From JBCCBI01 sp039034155 (GTDB taxonomy: Bacteria; Deinococcota; Deinococci; Deinococcales; Trueperaceae): a stretch of DNA of 22,412 bases. The translations under genes and the position numbers were made by a program. Of the stretch, positions 1 to 7,969 are shown in pieces. Below the pieces are notes generated by a model. The model saw only the letters and a program-made list of their open reading frames with translations. It ran no database searches and was not told the origin of the DNA. Position 1 is the stretch's first letter; the number at the start of each line of letters is the position of its first letter. Location: contig JBCCBI010000024.1 of assembly GCA_039034155.1 (NCBI GenBank), forward strand, positions 1 through 22,412. Direction: 5' to 3'.

Positions 1-43
1 ACCAAAAATCACCTTTAGCTGAGTGCCCCACGAAAGGCATATT

Positions 44-868
44 ATGGCCAGAGTCCTAGTCGTAGACGATAGTATTAGCGTCCGTAAAGCTCTTGAAAAA
101 ATTTTGACCTCGCGCGATATGGACATTGTTGCCGCTGATAGTGCTGAGTCTGCACAAAGTTTACTAGAGCAAGACAAAAACGTTGACCTCATTATTAGCG
201 ATGTGGTCATGCCAGGCATGGACGGGTTTACTCTCTGTAAAACCCTCAAAGAGCAAGCTGCGTTTAAAACCATGCCTATTTTGCTTATTTCTGGCATTGT
301 TGATGACAACAGCCGCAGTAAAGCCAAACAAGCGGGTGCCGTAAACATCGTCAAAAAACCGTTCACGCCAGACGAAATTTTGCCGCCTATTCAACAAGCG
401 ATTGCCAGCCGTCAAGCGGCTGCACCGGCTACCCAAGCTGCTCAAACCCCAGCACGTCCAGCCGCTGCACCCGCTGCCCAAGCACGTCCGCAACGCAGTT
501 CGGGTGGGTCACAAAAAGAGCGTTTGCAGGCGCAACTCAATGAACTCGTTAGCAAACCTGAAATCGGCGCGGCTATTTTGTTTAACGCTCAGGGCAAGTA
601 TCTTTTAGCCGCAGGTGACAGACTCCCTGATGCAGCTAAGGTACTCAAAGTACTGCTGTCGGCTGCGGTTGCCCTTGGTAACGGCTTTTCTAAGTCGGCA
701 CTGCAGAGCGTGTTGCTCGAGTACAGTGAGCAAAGCGTCCTCATCCACCGCATTAACGGCAAACTCAGCATTGCACTTACCCTCAGCGACGCCAACGCGC
801 TAAGTGTTGCCCGCTACATGCTCAAAAAACAATTACCTCATATTCGTGAGGCACTGCGAGCACGTTAG
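44..868 (+). CDS. Response regulator, REC domain plus roadblock/LC7-like C-terminal domain
   Basis: A two-component receiver protein of 274 residues with no DNA-binding domain. Residues 1-115 form the receiver: acidic pair D8-D9, phosphoacceptor D53 (context SDVVMPGMDG), S83 and K105-P106. An Ala/Pro/Gln-rich linker spans about 118-150. Residues 160-270 resemble a roadblock/LC7 fold (pattern GAAILFNAQGKYLL, a long helix, then a beta-rich stretch), the fold of MglB-type partners of small GTPases; this is a fold-level judgement. The ATG at 44 was chosen because GAAAGG (32-37) lies 6 nt upstream; an in-frame GTG at 23 lacks such a site. The output is inferred to be protein-protein interaction rather than transcription. 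No cognate kinase is adjacent, and the upstream neighbour is outside the window. Its stop codon lies inside a 15-bp repeat array. Confidence 0.85.
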   Translation: MARVLVVDDSISVRKALEKILTSRDMDIVAADSAESAQSLLEQDKNVDLIISDVVMPGMDGFTLCKTLKEQAAFKTMPILLISGIVDDNSRSKAKQAGAVNIVKKPFTPDEILPPIQQAIASRQAAAPATQAAQTPARPAAAPAAQARPQRSSGGSQKERLQAQLNELVSKPEIGAAILFNAQGKYLLAAGDRLPDAAKVLKVLLSAAVALGNGFSKSALQSVLLEYSEQSVLIHRINGKLSIALTLSDANALSVARYMLKKQLPHIREALRAR

Positions 869-915
869 TTGCGAACATGTTAAGTGCGAATGCATTAATT
901 ACGAGCAAGTCAGAT
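856..915. repeat. Four degenerate 15-bp tandem repeats across a stop codon
   Basis: Units start at 856, 871, 886 and 901, exactly 15 bp apart. The first three begin GCGA and share a GTTA/ATTA core. Neighbouring units among the first three match at 10-11 of 15 positions, and most differences are transitions. The array covers the last codons and stop of the response regulator and most of the spacer before the convergent DUF72 gene. Confidence 0.6.
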
Positions 916-925
916 GTTGTAGCTC

Positions 926-1828
926 TCAAAATAAACCCTGTTGCTCAGTACCCATGCGCTGCTCAACATTCAGTCCATAGTCGCTGGCAATGTCTTTCAC
1001 CGTTGCCATATTGGCAAGCGCGTGCCCTTGTGTAGTGTTGGCAAAAATCATGTAGATATCGTCTAGTGGTTGGGTTTGAGTGATGTGTTGGAGTGGCTCG
1101 AGCCAACCCCTTAATTCCTGCTCACTGTAACGGTAATTATGCCGCTCAGAAGCAGTTTGAGCTTGCCACCAGGTAGCCTCGTTACGTCCGTGTAAGCGCA
1201 GATAAGCTGTGTGGGTTGTGACGTAAAGCTGAGGCTCGAGCAACCTATCCAGTTGTGGATAATCGCAGCTCACCCACATAATGTCATGGTCGCGGCAAGT
1301 CTTCAGCACGCTAGGGTCATCCCAACTACCATGTCTAAACGCAAGCGCTACAGGTTGTCCTTTGAGGTGCTGCAGACAGCCTGCTAGATAACGCCTGCTG
1401 TCAGGATCACGCCGAAAGCTGTAGGGAAACTGTAAGAGGTAGCTAGCCAGCACTTTAGCCTCATGTAAGGGTGCCGTTGCTGCTAGCAGCGCTTGATAAT
1501 AGCTTGCCTCCGCTGTACGGTCATGCGTGACCGACTGATGAACTTTCACCAGTACCTTTGTCTGCCCACGTGTCTTGTCCACCATGCCTGCAAACACACG
1601 CTCACTTGGTAGCGCGTAAAAGCTACTGTTGAGTTCGACAATCGGAAAGTGCTGCGCGTAATAGCCTAAATAGTCACTACTCGCCACGTTTGCTGGGTAA
1701 AATAAGCCACGCCAATCGTCGTTGGTATAGCCGCTTGTACCAAGCCATAGCCGTGCTGCTGGCGTGTCCACTGCTTGGTCACACGTTGATGGTACTACTG
1801 AGTTTGATACAATTGATTTTGACGACAT
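926..1828 (-). CDS. DUF72 (YecE-like) family protein
   Basis: A 300-residue protein of the DUF72 family, a TIM-barrel-like fold of unknown biochemical role. Diagnostic stretches are WLGTSGYTNDDW with GLFYP near residues 29-45, then the HFPIVELNSSFYALPS block, which matches the family's conserved VEINSTFY-type segment, and later VALAFRHGSWDD and YLRLHGRN. Length is close to the family's usual 240-300 residues. The first ~26 residues precede the conserved core and look unstructured. The start is the only nearby ATG; the upstream GGGA is a weak ribosome site. It converges with the response regulator at 44-868. Its 5' end abuts a decayed repeat region, so the N-terminal extension may be recent or the true start may lie further in. 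Function cannot be assigned. Confidence 0.88.
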   Translation of the reverse strand: MSSKSIVSNSVVPSTCDQAVDTPAARLWLGTSGYTNDDWRGLFYPANVASSDYLGYYAQHFPIVELNSSFYALPSERVFAGMVDKTRGQTKVLVKVHQSVTHDRTAEASYYQALLAATAPLHEAKVLASYLLQFPYSFRRDPDSRRYLAGCLQHLKGQPVALAFRHGSWDDPSVLKTCRDHDIMWVSCDYPQLDRLLEPQLYVTTHTAYLRLHGRNEATWWQAQTASERHNYRYSEQELRGWLEPLQHITQTQPLDDIYMIFANTTQGHALANMATVKDIASDYGLNVEQRMGTEQQGLF

Positions 1829-2025
1829 TGATCCCAGATAGCATTGACTTTAAGATGACGTTGACTTTAGGTAACATCGGGTTTAGATGACATCGAACTT
1901 ATCAGATAGCGTTAAATGCAACAGTATTAAATCCTGACGGCTTTAGACTTGATGATGGATCTAGTAACGTTGAACTTGATACCCCTAGAAATTGGATACC
2001 ACTAGGATTTGATAATACTAGATTC
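1820..2025. repeat. Array of decayed 16-17 bp tandem repeats
   Basis: Clear units are at 1836-1852 and 1853-1869 (14 of 17 identical, all three differences transitions), with weaker copies at 1820-1835, 1870-1885, 1886-1901 and 1902-1918. A second family of TTGATAC...CTAG units is at 1976-1991, 1992-2008 and 2009-2025. The spacing stays at 16-17 bp. The first unit covers the DUF72 start codon on the minus strand. The connection between the two families is less clear. Confidence 0.6.
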
Positions 2026-2452
2026 GTAGCAAGCGCTTAACTTCTCTCATCAGCTTTTCCACGGTGTAGTTGGTGTAGTTTGCGTGAAGTAGCATCCTCG
2101 AGCCAAGGTACACACCTTGTAAATGTGAACGTTTTTCACAGCATGTTCCTTTATTTTACCTCATTATTTAAAGTGAGATGATGCGCTCAGCGTAATGATG
2201 TTGCTACGCTAACGTTAAAACTACTTTACTAATAACATCAGCCTAAGTTACAAGAAAAAGCTGTGTGCTGCTTATTAGGCTGGATAAGTGCACCGTTGCG
2301 TTTAGAATATCAGTAACCCATTTAAGACAAAGCTGTGGAACCACTAGTTTATGATCAAGCAACTGAGAACGTGAGCGCATCAAAAAATGAGAATATGAGC
2401 TTGCTCGACACATTGATGCAAGTACGCAACACACCTTGCAGGAGTTTTTATT
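1829..2452. other. 624-bp spacer, repeat-rich, no convincing gene
   Basis: The left third (to about 2025) is built of degenerate 16-17 bp units, described separately. Further right there is a perfect 9-bp tandem duplication GGTGTAGTT (2063-2071, 2072-2080), a CTCGAG at 2097, a short inverted repeat AGCGTA/TACGCT (2189-2194, 2205-2210), and an 8-bp inverted repeat CAGCCTAA/TTAGGCTG (2239-2246, 2275-2282). It must hold the promoters of both divergent flanking genes, but no clear -35/-10 pair was recognised. The one open frame (2243-2434, minus) has no ribosome site and reads like random sequence. Confidence 0.6.
2239..2282. other. Inverted repeat upstream of the REC-PAS-GGDEF gene
   Basis: CAGCCTAA (2239-2246) and TTAGGCTG (2275-2282) are perfect complements separated by 28 nt. 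The element sits about 170 bp before the downstream start codon. There is no T-run, so a terminator is unlikely; it may be an operator or RNA hairpin. An 8-bp match in a 600-bp spacer can also occur by chance. Confidence 0.3.
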
Positions 2453-3751
2453 ATGAGTATCAGTACAGATGAAGCCACAACGCTTCCGCCTAAAATTATG
2501 GTGGTCGAAGATGAGGCACTAGTTGCCAAGCACATTCACACCAGTTTGATTGAAGCAGGTTATGAAGTTACGCCCATTGTCTCAACGGGTCACGATGCTA
2601 TTGCAACGGCTCGAGACACCCTACCTGACCTAGTCATCATGGACATTAACTTGCGTGGCAGTATGCGTGGCACCGAAGCGGCTGCCTATATTTACGAGCG
2701 TTTTGGCATTCCCATCATATTTTTGACTGCCCACACCGACAAACACAGCCTCAGTGAAGCTAAAGCCTCACAACCGCTTAGCTATTTAATTAAGCCATTT
2801 GATGATGCTGAACTTTACAGCAACGTGGAGATGGCCCTCAATAAACACAAAGAAATTAAAAAACTTTACGAGCATGGGCAGCATCTTGTTAAAATTATCG
2901 AAAATTCACAAGATATTATTATGGTGGTTGACGAAGACGGTATCATCCGCTACGCAACACCTGCACTGACTAAGTTGCTAGGTTGGCGTTTGGAAGAAGC
3001 CTTGGGGAATCCGCTCTGGTTTGCCTCTCATGAAGATGACATTGAGCAACTCTGCAATACCTTTGAAGCTGCTCAACACGCAACCCGCGGGCACCCTGCT
3101 TATGTGATTGAGTACCGCCACCGCCACCGCGAAGGGCATTACTTGTGGCTCGAGGCCATGAGCCGCCCTACCTATGAACAAGGTAAATTTACGGGCACCG
3201 TGTGGGACGCCCGGCTTATTCAAGAGCGCCGCCGTAAAGTGGCCATGCTCGAGCAGATGGCCTTCACCGACACCACAACCGGCCTTGCCAACGAGCGTAT
3301 GCTTGCCCAGCAAGGCGTGTTAATGCTTTCAAAAAGTAATAATGTAAGTTTGCTGTACGTCAACCTTGTTGGCTTAGATGATATTCACGGTGAGCAAGGT
3401 CAGCGGGTCAGTAACGCCATGTTGCGTGAAGCCGCTGGACGACTTGAAGAAAGCATTCGCCACAACGAACAAGACGTATTTGCACGTTTAGGTAGTAGTG
3501 ACTTTGCGTGTTTATTTGCAGATTGCGACGTAGAAACTGCCCAAACCCTAGCAACTAGCATTCAAAATATACTTTCAGGTGCTTACGAAGACGTTGATAG
3601 TGACCTAGAACTTCAGGTAGCTGTGGGGGTTGCCGTCTTTCCAGACCATGCTAGCGACCTCGAGAATCTGCTTACTGCTGCCGACGTTGCCATGCACCAA
3701 GCCAAGCGTCAAGGCAGTGGCGTGGTAGTAAGCCAATCTGAAAAAGTTTGA
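2453..3751 (+). CDS. REC-PAS-GGDEF response regulator with degenerate GGDEF motif
   Basis: A 432-residue signalling protein with no membrane segment. The receiver covers residues 14-130 (acidic E19-D20, phosphoacceptor D64, T92, K114-P115), a PAS domain about 145-260, and a GGDEF-type domain about 270-430. The GGDEF domain opens normally (TTTGLANER), but the signature motif at 347-351 reads GSSDF, and the product-inhibition RxxD site upstream reads NEQD. Diguanylate cyclase activity is therefore probably lost; a role as nucleotide sensor or dimerisation partner is inferred. No EAL domain is present. The start is well supported by AGGAG (2440-2444), 8 nt before the ATG. It is flanked by long spacers and appears monocistronic. 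The partner kinase is unknown. Confidence 0.9.
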   Translation: MSISTDEATTLPPKIMVVEDEALVAKHIHTSLIEAGYEVTPIVSTGHDAIATARDTLPDLVIMDINLRGSMRGTEAAAYIYERFGIPIIFLTAHTDKHSLSEAKASQPLSYLIKPFDDAELYSNVEMALNKHKEIKKLYEHGQHLVKIIENSQDIIMVVDEDGIIRYATPALTKLLGWRLEEALGNPLWFASHEDDIEQLCNTFEAAQHATRGHPAYVIEYRHRHREGHYLWLEAMSRPTYEQGKFTGTVWDARLIQERRRKVAMLEQMAFTDTTTGLANERMLAQQGVLMLSKSNNVSLLYVNLVGLDDIHGEQGQRVSNAMLREAAGRLEESIRHNEQDVFARLGSSDFACLFADCDVETAQTLATSIQNILSGAYEDVDSDLELQVAVGVAVFPDHASDLENLLTAADVAMHQAKRQGSGVVVSQSEKV

Positions 3752-4153
3752 TGCTCTGCACGTATAGCTTCTGTTAGTAAGCGCTAAGACTTCTACATTT
3801 GAGGGCTTGAAAATGACGTTTCACGTTATAGGTGGCAGCTTTTAGACATCAATCTCAAAGTCAATACTTCGGACAAGTATCGAATATCAGAGATTGATTT
3901 GCGTCACAGATACAATTTGGCGCTCTAGTGTTAAAATCTCATTTGCGTCTGTGACGGGCTTTATAAAAAGTGTCCGAACTGTTATCAAAGTAGCAAACTC
4001 GTAAGATAATTTGTGTCGGCCTAGGTTCGTAACTTTAGATTGGTAAAACTTACCCACACGTTCCTCGAGCGCAAACGTGATGTAGACCGTCAACCATCCC
4101 CTCATAAAGTACGTTAGATATCGGGTTAACGACCTCAACCGTATTGTTTGTCT
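3752..4153. other. Spacer before lepA with structured DNA or RNA, no convincing gene
   Basis: This stretch contains the nested inverted repeats of 3848-3978, described separately, a CTCGAG at 4064, and the approach to the lepA promoter. A minus-strand open frame at 3887-4138 (83 codons) overlaps the structured part, lacks a recognisable domain, and is not called. No terminator with a T-run follows the upstream gene. Confidence 0.6.
3848..3978. ncRNA. Candidate structured RNA or imperfect palindromic element
   Basis: Four complementary pairs lie within 131 bp. ATCAATCTC (3848-3856) pairs with GAGATTGAT (3890-3898). Inside it ATACTT (3864-3869) pairs with AAGTAT (3875-3880) around a CGGAC loop. 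CGTCACAGA (3902-3910) pairs with TCTGTGACG (3948-3956). TTCGGACA (3868-3875), which includes that loop, is complementary to TGTCCGAA (3971-3978), which could form a pseudoknot. GAGATT could also pair with AATCTC at 3935-3940, giving alternative folds. Strand is unknown, as the pairs are symmetric. It matches no RNA family recognised by eye. Confidence 0.35.
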
Positions 4154-4182
4154 TAGACCTAACCCGCATGGGCGCGTAAGAT
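4154..4182 (+). promoter_or_regulatory. Probable lepA promoter for a leaderless mRNA
   Basis: TAGACC (4154-4159, four of six to TTGACA), a 17-bp spacer, then TAAGAT (4177-4182, fits TANNNT). Seven bases later comes an in-frame GTG (4190). No Shine-Dalgarno sequence precedes either possible start. This spacing puts the transcription start at the start codon, as in leaderless genes of Deinococcus. Confidence 0.5.
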
Positions 4183-4189
4183 GGGTGGT

Positions 4190-5986
4190 GTGGATAGCAC
4201 GACCATTCGTAATTTTTCAATCATCGCCCACGTTGACCACGGTAAATCTACCTTGGCTGACCGTGTGCTGGAACTGACTCAAAGCGTCTCTGACCGCAAC
4301 CGCCGTGACCAAATGCTGGACACGTTGGAATTAGAGCGCGAACGAGGCATCACCATCAAAGCTAGCCCCATGCGCCTTTACTACCAAGCTAAAAACGGTC
4401 AGCGCTACATGTTTAACCTTATTGACACCCCCGGACACGTGGATTTTAACTATGAAGTCTCGCGGGCACTGCGCGCGTGTGAGGGCGTGCTGTTAATTGT
4501 AGACGCCGCCCAAGGGGTGGAAGCACAAACCATTCAAAACGCCTACCTTGCTGTTGACAATGGGCTCGAGGTCTTCCCGATTGTTAACAAAATAGATCTA
4601 CCGAACGCCGATCCTGAGGGTGCTATTGCTGAACTCGAAGAGGTTGTGGGCATTCCTGGTGATGACGCCGTGTTTGTGAGCGCCAAAACTGGCGAGAATG
4701 TTGCAGCCGTGCTCGAGGGCATCGTCCAACACCTCCCGCCCCCACCGGGCGACCCATGTGCCCCCTTAAGTTGTCTTATTTTTGATGCTGTTTACGACAC
4801 CTACCAAGGTGTGATTTGTTTTGTACGCGTGTTTGACGGCAGCATTAAATCGGGTGAAACCATCCAAATCATGAGTTCAGGTAAAACCTTTGAGGTTGAT
4901 AAGGTCGGGTTTTTTGCACCTGAGCCTGCTGTTACCGAAAGCCTCAGCGCGGGTGAAGTAGGTTGGGTTACAGCTAGCATTAAAAACATTGAAGATACCC
5001 AAATTGGGGATACCATCACAGGGGCAAGCAGACCAACCTCAACTGCCATTGAGGGCTTTAAGCCGGCTCAACCCGTTGTGTTTACAGGGCTTTATCCAAC
5101 CGAGTCAGACGACTACCCTAAACTACGTGAGGCGCTCGAGAAACTTGGCTTAAACGACGCTGCATTCACCTTTGAAGCAGAAACCTCGCAAGCGCTTGGC
5201 TTTGGCTTTCGCTGTGGCTTTTTAGGGCTTTTACACGCAGACATTGCCCAAGCGCGCTTAGAACGCGAATTTGATTTGGGACTTATCGCTACCGCGCCTG
5301 CTGTGGTCTATCACGTGACGACCACTGACGGCGTCACTCACAAGATTCAAAACCCGGCTGAACTGCCGTCACCTGACCGCATTGAGAGCATTGCCGAGCC
5401 GTTTGTGCGCATGAGCGTGTACACACCAGAAGACTATGTTGGTAATGTGATGGGGCTGTTACAAGAGCGCCGTGGCGAAATGCAAGACATGGTCTACCAC
5501 GGCAAACGGGTGGAACTTCGCTATGAAGTGCCCTTTGGTGAAATTCTCTACGACTTTCACGACCGCCTCAAAAGTTACACGCGTGGTTACGCTAGCATGG
5601 ATTACGAAATTATGGAATACCGCCCCGGTCACTTGGTCAAAATTGACATTTTGGTGAACGAAGAAAAAGTGGACGCCCTGGCCGTAATTGCTCACCACGA
5701 CAAAGCCTATACTATCGGCAGAAAAATTGTGGACCGCATGGCGGAGGTTATTCCCCGGCAGATGTTTGCGGTGCCGATTCAAGCAGCCATCGGCGGCAAG
5801 ATTCTAGCAAGGGCTACCGTGCGTGCATTCCGCAAAGACGTAACCGCCAAGTGCTACGGCGGCGATATTAGCCGTAAACGCAAGCTGCTTGAAAAGCAGA
5901 AAAAGGGCAAAGAACGCATGAAACAGTTAGGCGTGGTCGAAGTTCCTCAAGAAGCGTTTTTAGCGGTGCTAGCTGCGGATGAGTAG
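4190..5986 (+). CDS. lepA: Elongation factor 4 (LepA)
   Basis: A ribosome-bound translational GTPase acting in the cytoplasm during stalled or stressed translation and ribosome maturation. From the GTG at 4190 it is 598 residues, the normal family length. Visible motifs: G1 AHVDHGKST (13-21), the RERGITIKA switch segment (about 50-58), DTPGH (79-83), NKID (133-136) and an SAK block near 170. The LepA-specific C-terminal region is intact, ending with the conserved CYGGDISRKRKLLEKQKKGK stretch and QEAFLAVL. An ATG at 4181 adds three residues but would overlap the predicted -10 box. The gene stands alone between long spacers. Assignment is secure; only the start is uncertain by nine bases. Confidence 0.97.
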   Translation: MDSTTIRNFSIIAHVDHGKSTLADRVLELTQSVSDRNRRDQMLDTLELERERGITIKASPMRLYYQAKNGQRYMFNLIDTPGHVDFNYEVSRALRACEGVLLIVDAAQGVEAQTIQNAYLAVDNGLEVFPIVNKIDLPNADPEGAIAELEEVVGIPGDDAVFVSAKTGENVAAVLEGIVQHLPPPPGDPCAPLSCLIFDAVYDTYQGVICFVRVFDGSIKSGETIQIMSSGKTFEVDKVGFFAPEPAVTESLSAGEVGWVTASIKNIEDTQIGDTITGASRPTSTAIEGFKPAQPVVFTGLYPTESDDYPKLREALEKLGLNDAAFTFEAETSQALGFGFRCGFLGLLHADIAQARLEREFDLGLIATAPAVVYHVTTTDGVTHKIQNPAELPSPDRIESIAEPFVRMSVYTPEDYVGNVMGLLQERRGEMQDMVYHGKRVELRYEVPFGEILYDFHDRLKSYTRGYASMDYEIMEYRPGHLVKIDILVNEEKVDALAVIAHHDKAYTIGRKIVDRMAEVIPRQMFAVPIQAAIGGKILARATVRAFRKDVTAKCYGGDISRKRKLLEKQKKGKERMKQLGVVEVPQEAFLAVLAADE

Positions 5987-6308
5987 ATATTTCCCTCAAG
6001 CTAAGTCACTGATGACACTGATCTAACTTAAAGCTGCCTTCATCTTTCGAGCTTAGACACTTACTCATGAACAAAATGAGCGTGGCTCACTTGACTTTTA
6101 GGCACGTCCCTCGTTACGATTTGAGCAACAGATACGTTGCAATTCATTGCTGTGGGTCTTATCTATCATCTTCAATAAGATGTGATAGAGAAGGCTCGAG
6201 CCGGTTGATGTCCTAGCATCACTTGCTGTCACGTTTGTGAAGGCATCCTGCTGAGTATTGATTTGTCAGTGATTGCAACATTTATCTGAGACTTTGTACA
6301 ACGAGAGG
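5987..6308. other. Spacer between lepA and the sugar transporter
   Basis: No gene seen. A small hairpin at 6163-6188 pairs CTATC and ATCTT with AAGAT and GATAG around a CAAT loop, with a 2-nt bulge and no T-run. There is a 10-bp perfect palindrome containing CTCGAG at 6193-6202. A possible promoter is TTGCAA (6273-6278), 18 bp, TACAAC (6297-6302). The hairpin could be a weak lepA terminator or an operator for the transporter. Confidence 0.5.
6273..6302 (+). promoter_or_regulatory. Possible promoter of the solute-binding protein gene
   Basis: TTGCAA (four of six to TTGACA), 18-bp spacer, TACAAC. If used, the transcript would begin near the ATG at 6309 and omit the GAGAGG ribosome site at 6303-6308. 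The promoter and the ribosome-site reading of the start therefore exclude each other; an unrecognised upstream promoter would remove the conflict. Confidence 0.25.
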
Positions 6309-6314
6309 ATGTCT

Positions 6315-7766
6315 ATGAAAACTGTTGTAAGCTTACTCGCCGCTGCTTTGTTGAGTTTAGCTGTCGCTCAATACGAGGGCGTTAGCATTGACATTGTGAC
6401 CTTTACAGGCCCACAAATCGCTGAACCTTTACAGCGCCGTGCACCTGAATTTGGTGAACTCACAGGGGCCACCATCAACGTCATTACCGTGCCGTTTTCT
6501 GATCTTTATCAACAAGTGCTAACTGATTTTGCAACAGGTACTAACAGCTTTGATGGCGCAGTCTTTGCACCTCAGTGGATGGTGGACTACATCGTCCCTG
6601 GTTATTTGGAAGACTTAACGGCCTCAATTGAAGCTGATGACGCTATTGAATGGGACGATATTGGCACCTTCTTCCGTGACTTTAGCTCAACTTACCAAGG
6701 TAGCATCTACACTATTCCGCTTGATGGCGACTTTTTGATGGTTTACTACCGCACGGATGTACTAGGTGACATCGGTATGGACCCACCCCAAACCTGGGAT
6801 GATTACCTAGCTATTGCCGAAGCTGCTGACAGCATGGACATGAACGGCGACGGTGAAGCCGACTATGGCAGTTGCATCGGTAAAGCTCGCAACAACCAAG
6901 CCTACTGGTTCACAACCTCTATTGCGGCACCTATGTTGCAATACGAAGGCACCTCACAGGGTGTGTTTTTTGACCTAGATACCTTTGAGCCGTTAATTGA
7001 TAATCCTGGGTTTGCAAGAGCGGTTGAAATTTACAAAGCCACCACCGAATTTGGCCCACCCGACGAACTCAACCTTGGTGTTGGTGATACCCGCGGTCTG
7101 TGGACAGCTGGCCGCTGCGCGCTTACGCTTGACTGGGGCGACATTGGCACTCTGGCAATCGCTGAAGGTAGCATGGTCGCAGACACGACTGGCTCAACAA
7201 TCAACCCAGGCTCAACGATGGTTTTGAACCGTGCAACTGGCGAACTGGAAACCTGTACCGATGACCTTTGCCCCTTCCACGTGGGTGGCGTTAACTACGC
7301 CCCGTTTGCAGCTTTTGGCGGTTGGTCAGGTGCCATTAACGCAGCAGCTGACCCTGAAGTTAAAGAAGCGCTCTATGCCTTCTTTAGCTACGTGAATCAA
7401 CCTGCTCAGTCCAACCAAGACGTGACCCAAGGCATCACCGGGTTCAACCCTTACCGCGTGTCACAATTTGAAAACACGGGCCCTTGGATTGAAGCTGGTA
7501 TGAGTGAAGCTTTTGCTGAAAACTACCTAGGTGCTATTGAAGCTAGCCTTAACAGCCCTAACATGGTGCTTGACTTGCGCATTCCGCAGAACCAGCGTTA
7601 TCAGCAAAATGTTTTGGATACCGCACTTGCGCAGTATTTGGCTGATGAACTTGACTTAGACGAGACACTCGAGCAAATTTCAATTGGCTGGCAAGAAATC
7701 ACCGAGGAACTTGGCTTAGACGCTCAACAGGATGCCTACATCGGCACCCTAGGTGTTGAACGTTAA
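6315..7766 (+). CDS. Sugar ABC transporter substrate-binding protein (CUT1 type)
   Basis: A secreted binding protein that captures a carbohydrate for the two permeases downstream. It is 483 residues, somewhat longer than the usual 400-450. The N-terminus is a classic signal peptide (Met-Lys, then a hydrophobic run ending AVAQ) with probable cleavage before or after Gln. There is no lipobox cysteine. The family-1 pattern is visible in the ITVPFSDLYQQVLTDFA and GDFLMVYYRTDVL regions. Residues 175-183 (DMNGDGEAD) form a DxNxDGxxD calcium-loop-like motif that recurs in this type of binding protein. GAGAGG (6303-6308) lies 6 nt before the ATG at 6315; an in-frame ATG at 6309 is an alternative. A strong terminator follows. 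Substrate cannot be predicted. Confidence 0.92.
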   Translation: MKTVVSLLAAALLSLAVAQYEGVSIDIVTFTGPQIAEPLQRRAPEFGELTGATINVITVPFSDLYQQVLTDFATGTNSFDGAVFAPQWMVDYIVPGYLEDLTASIEADDAIEWDDIGTFFRDFSSTYQGSIYTIPLDGDFLMVYYRTDVLGDIGMDPPQTWDDYLAIAEAADSMDMNGDGEADYGSCIGKARNNQAYWFTTSIAAPMLQYEGTSQGVFFDLDTFEPLIDNPGFARAVEIYKATTEFGPPDELNLGVGDTRGLWTAGRCALTLDWGDIGTLAIAEGSMVADTTGSTINPGSTMVLNRATGELETCTDDLCPFHVGGVNYAPFAAFGGWSGAINAAADPEVKEALYAFFSYVNQPAQSNQDVTQGITGFNPYRVSQFENTGPWIEAGMSEAFAENYLGAIEASLNSPNMVLDLRIPQNQRYQQNVLDTALAQYLADELDLDETLEQISIGWQEITEELGLDAQQDAYIGTLGVER

Positions 7767-7810
7767 GACCTAACATAACGTCCAAAAGACTTAATTAACA
7801 ACGATTTAGT

Positions 7811-7839
7811 TGAGGTGGCACACGTCACCTCATTTTTTT
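7811..7839 (+). terminator. Rho-independent terminator after the binding-protein gene
   Basis: TGAGGTGGC (7811-7819) pairs with GTCACCTCA (7824-7832), nine pairs with one G-U, around an ACAC loop, followed directly by seven T (7833-7839). It lies 45 bp after the binding-protein stop and upstream of the permeases, so permease transcription needs read-through or its own promoter. Confidence 0.9.
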
Positions 7840-7969
7840 GTGAGCCCTAGTGCTAGCTAACTCACAGGAGATTGCGATAAACTCGAGTTGTCACATCCTT
7901 ACCCAGTTTGATTAAGCCTTTTGAAACGCGCTGAGGCTTATATCACCAGCTAGCTACGCTACTCGAGTC

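Noticed and set aside
2243..2434. Minus-strand open frame of 63 codons upstream of the REC-PAS-GGDEF gene
   Set aside because: Composition and lack of a start signal indicate a chance frame.
3887..4138. Minus-strand open frame of 83 codons in the spacer before lepA
   Set aside because: No ribosome site or recognised domain, and it overlaps the inverted-repeat structure; likely chance.
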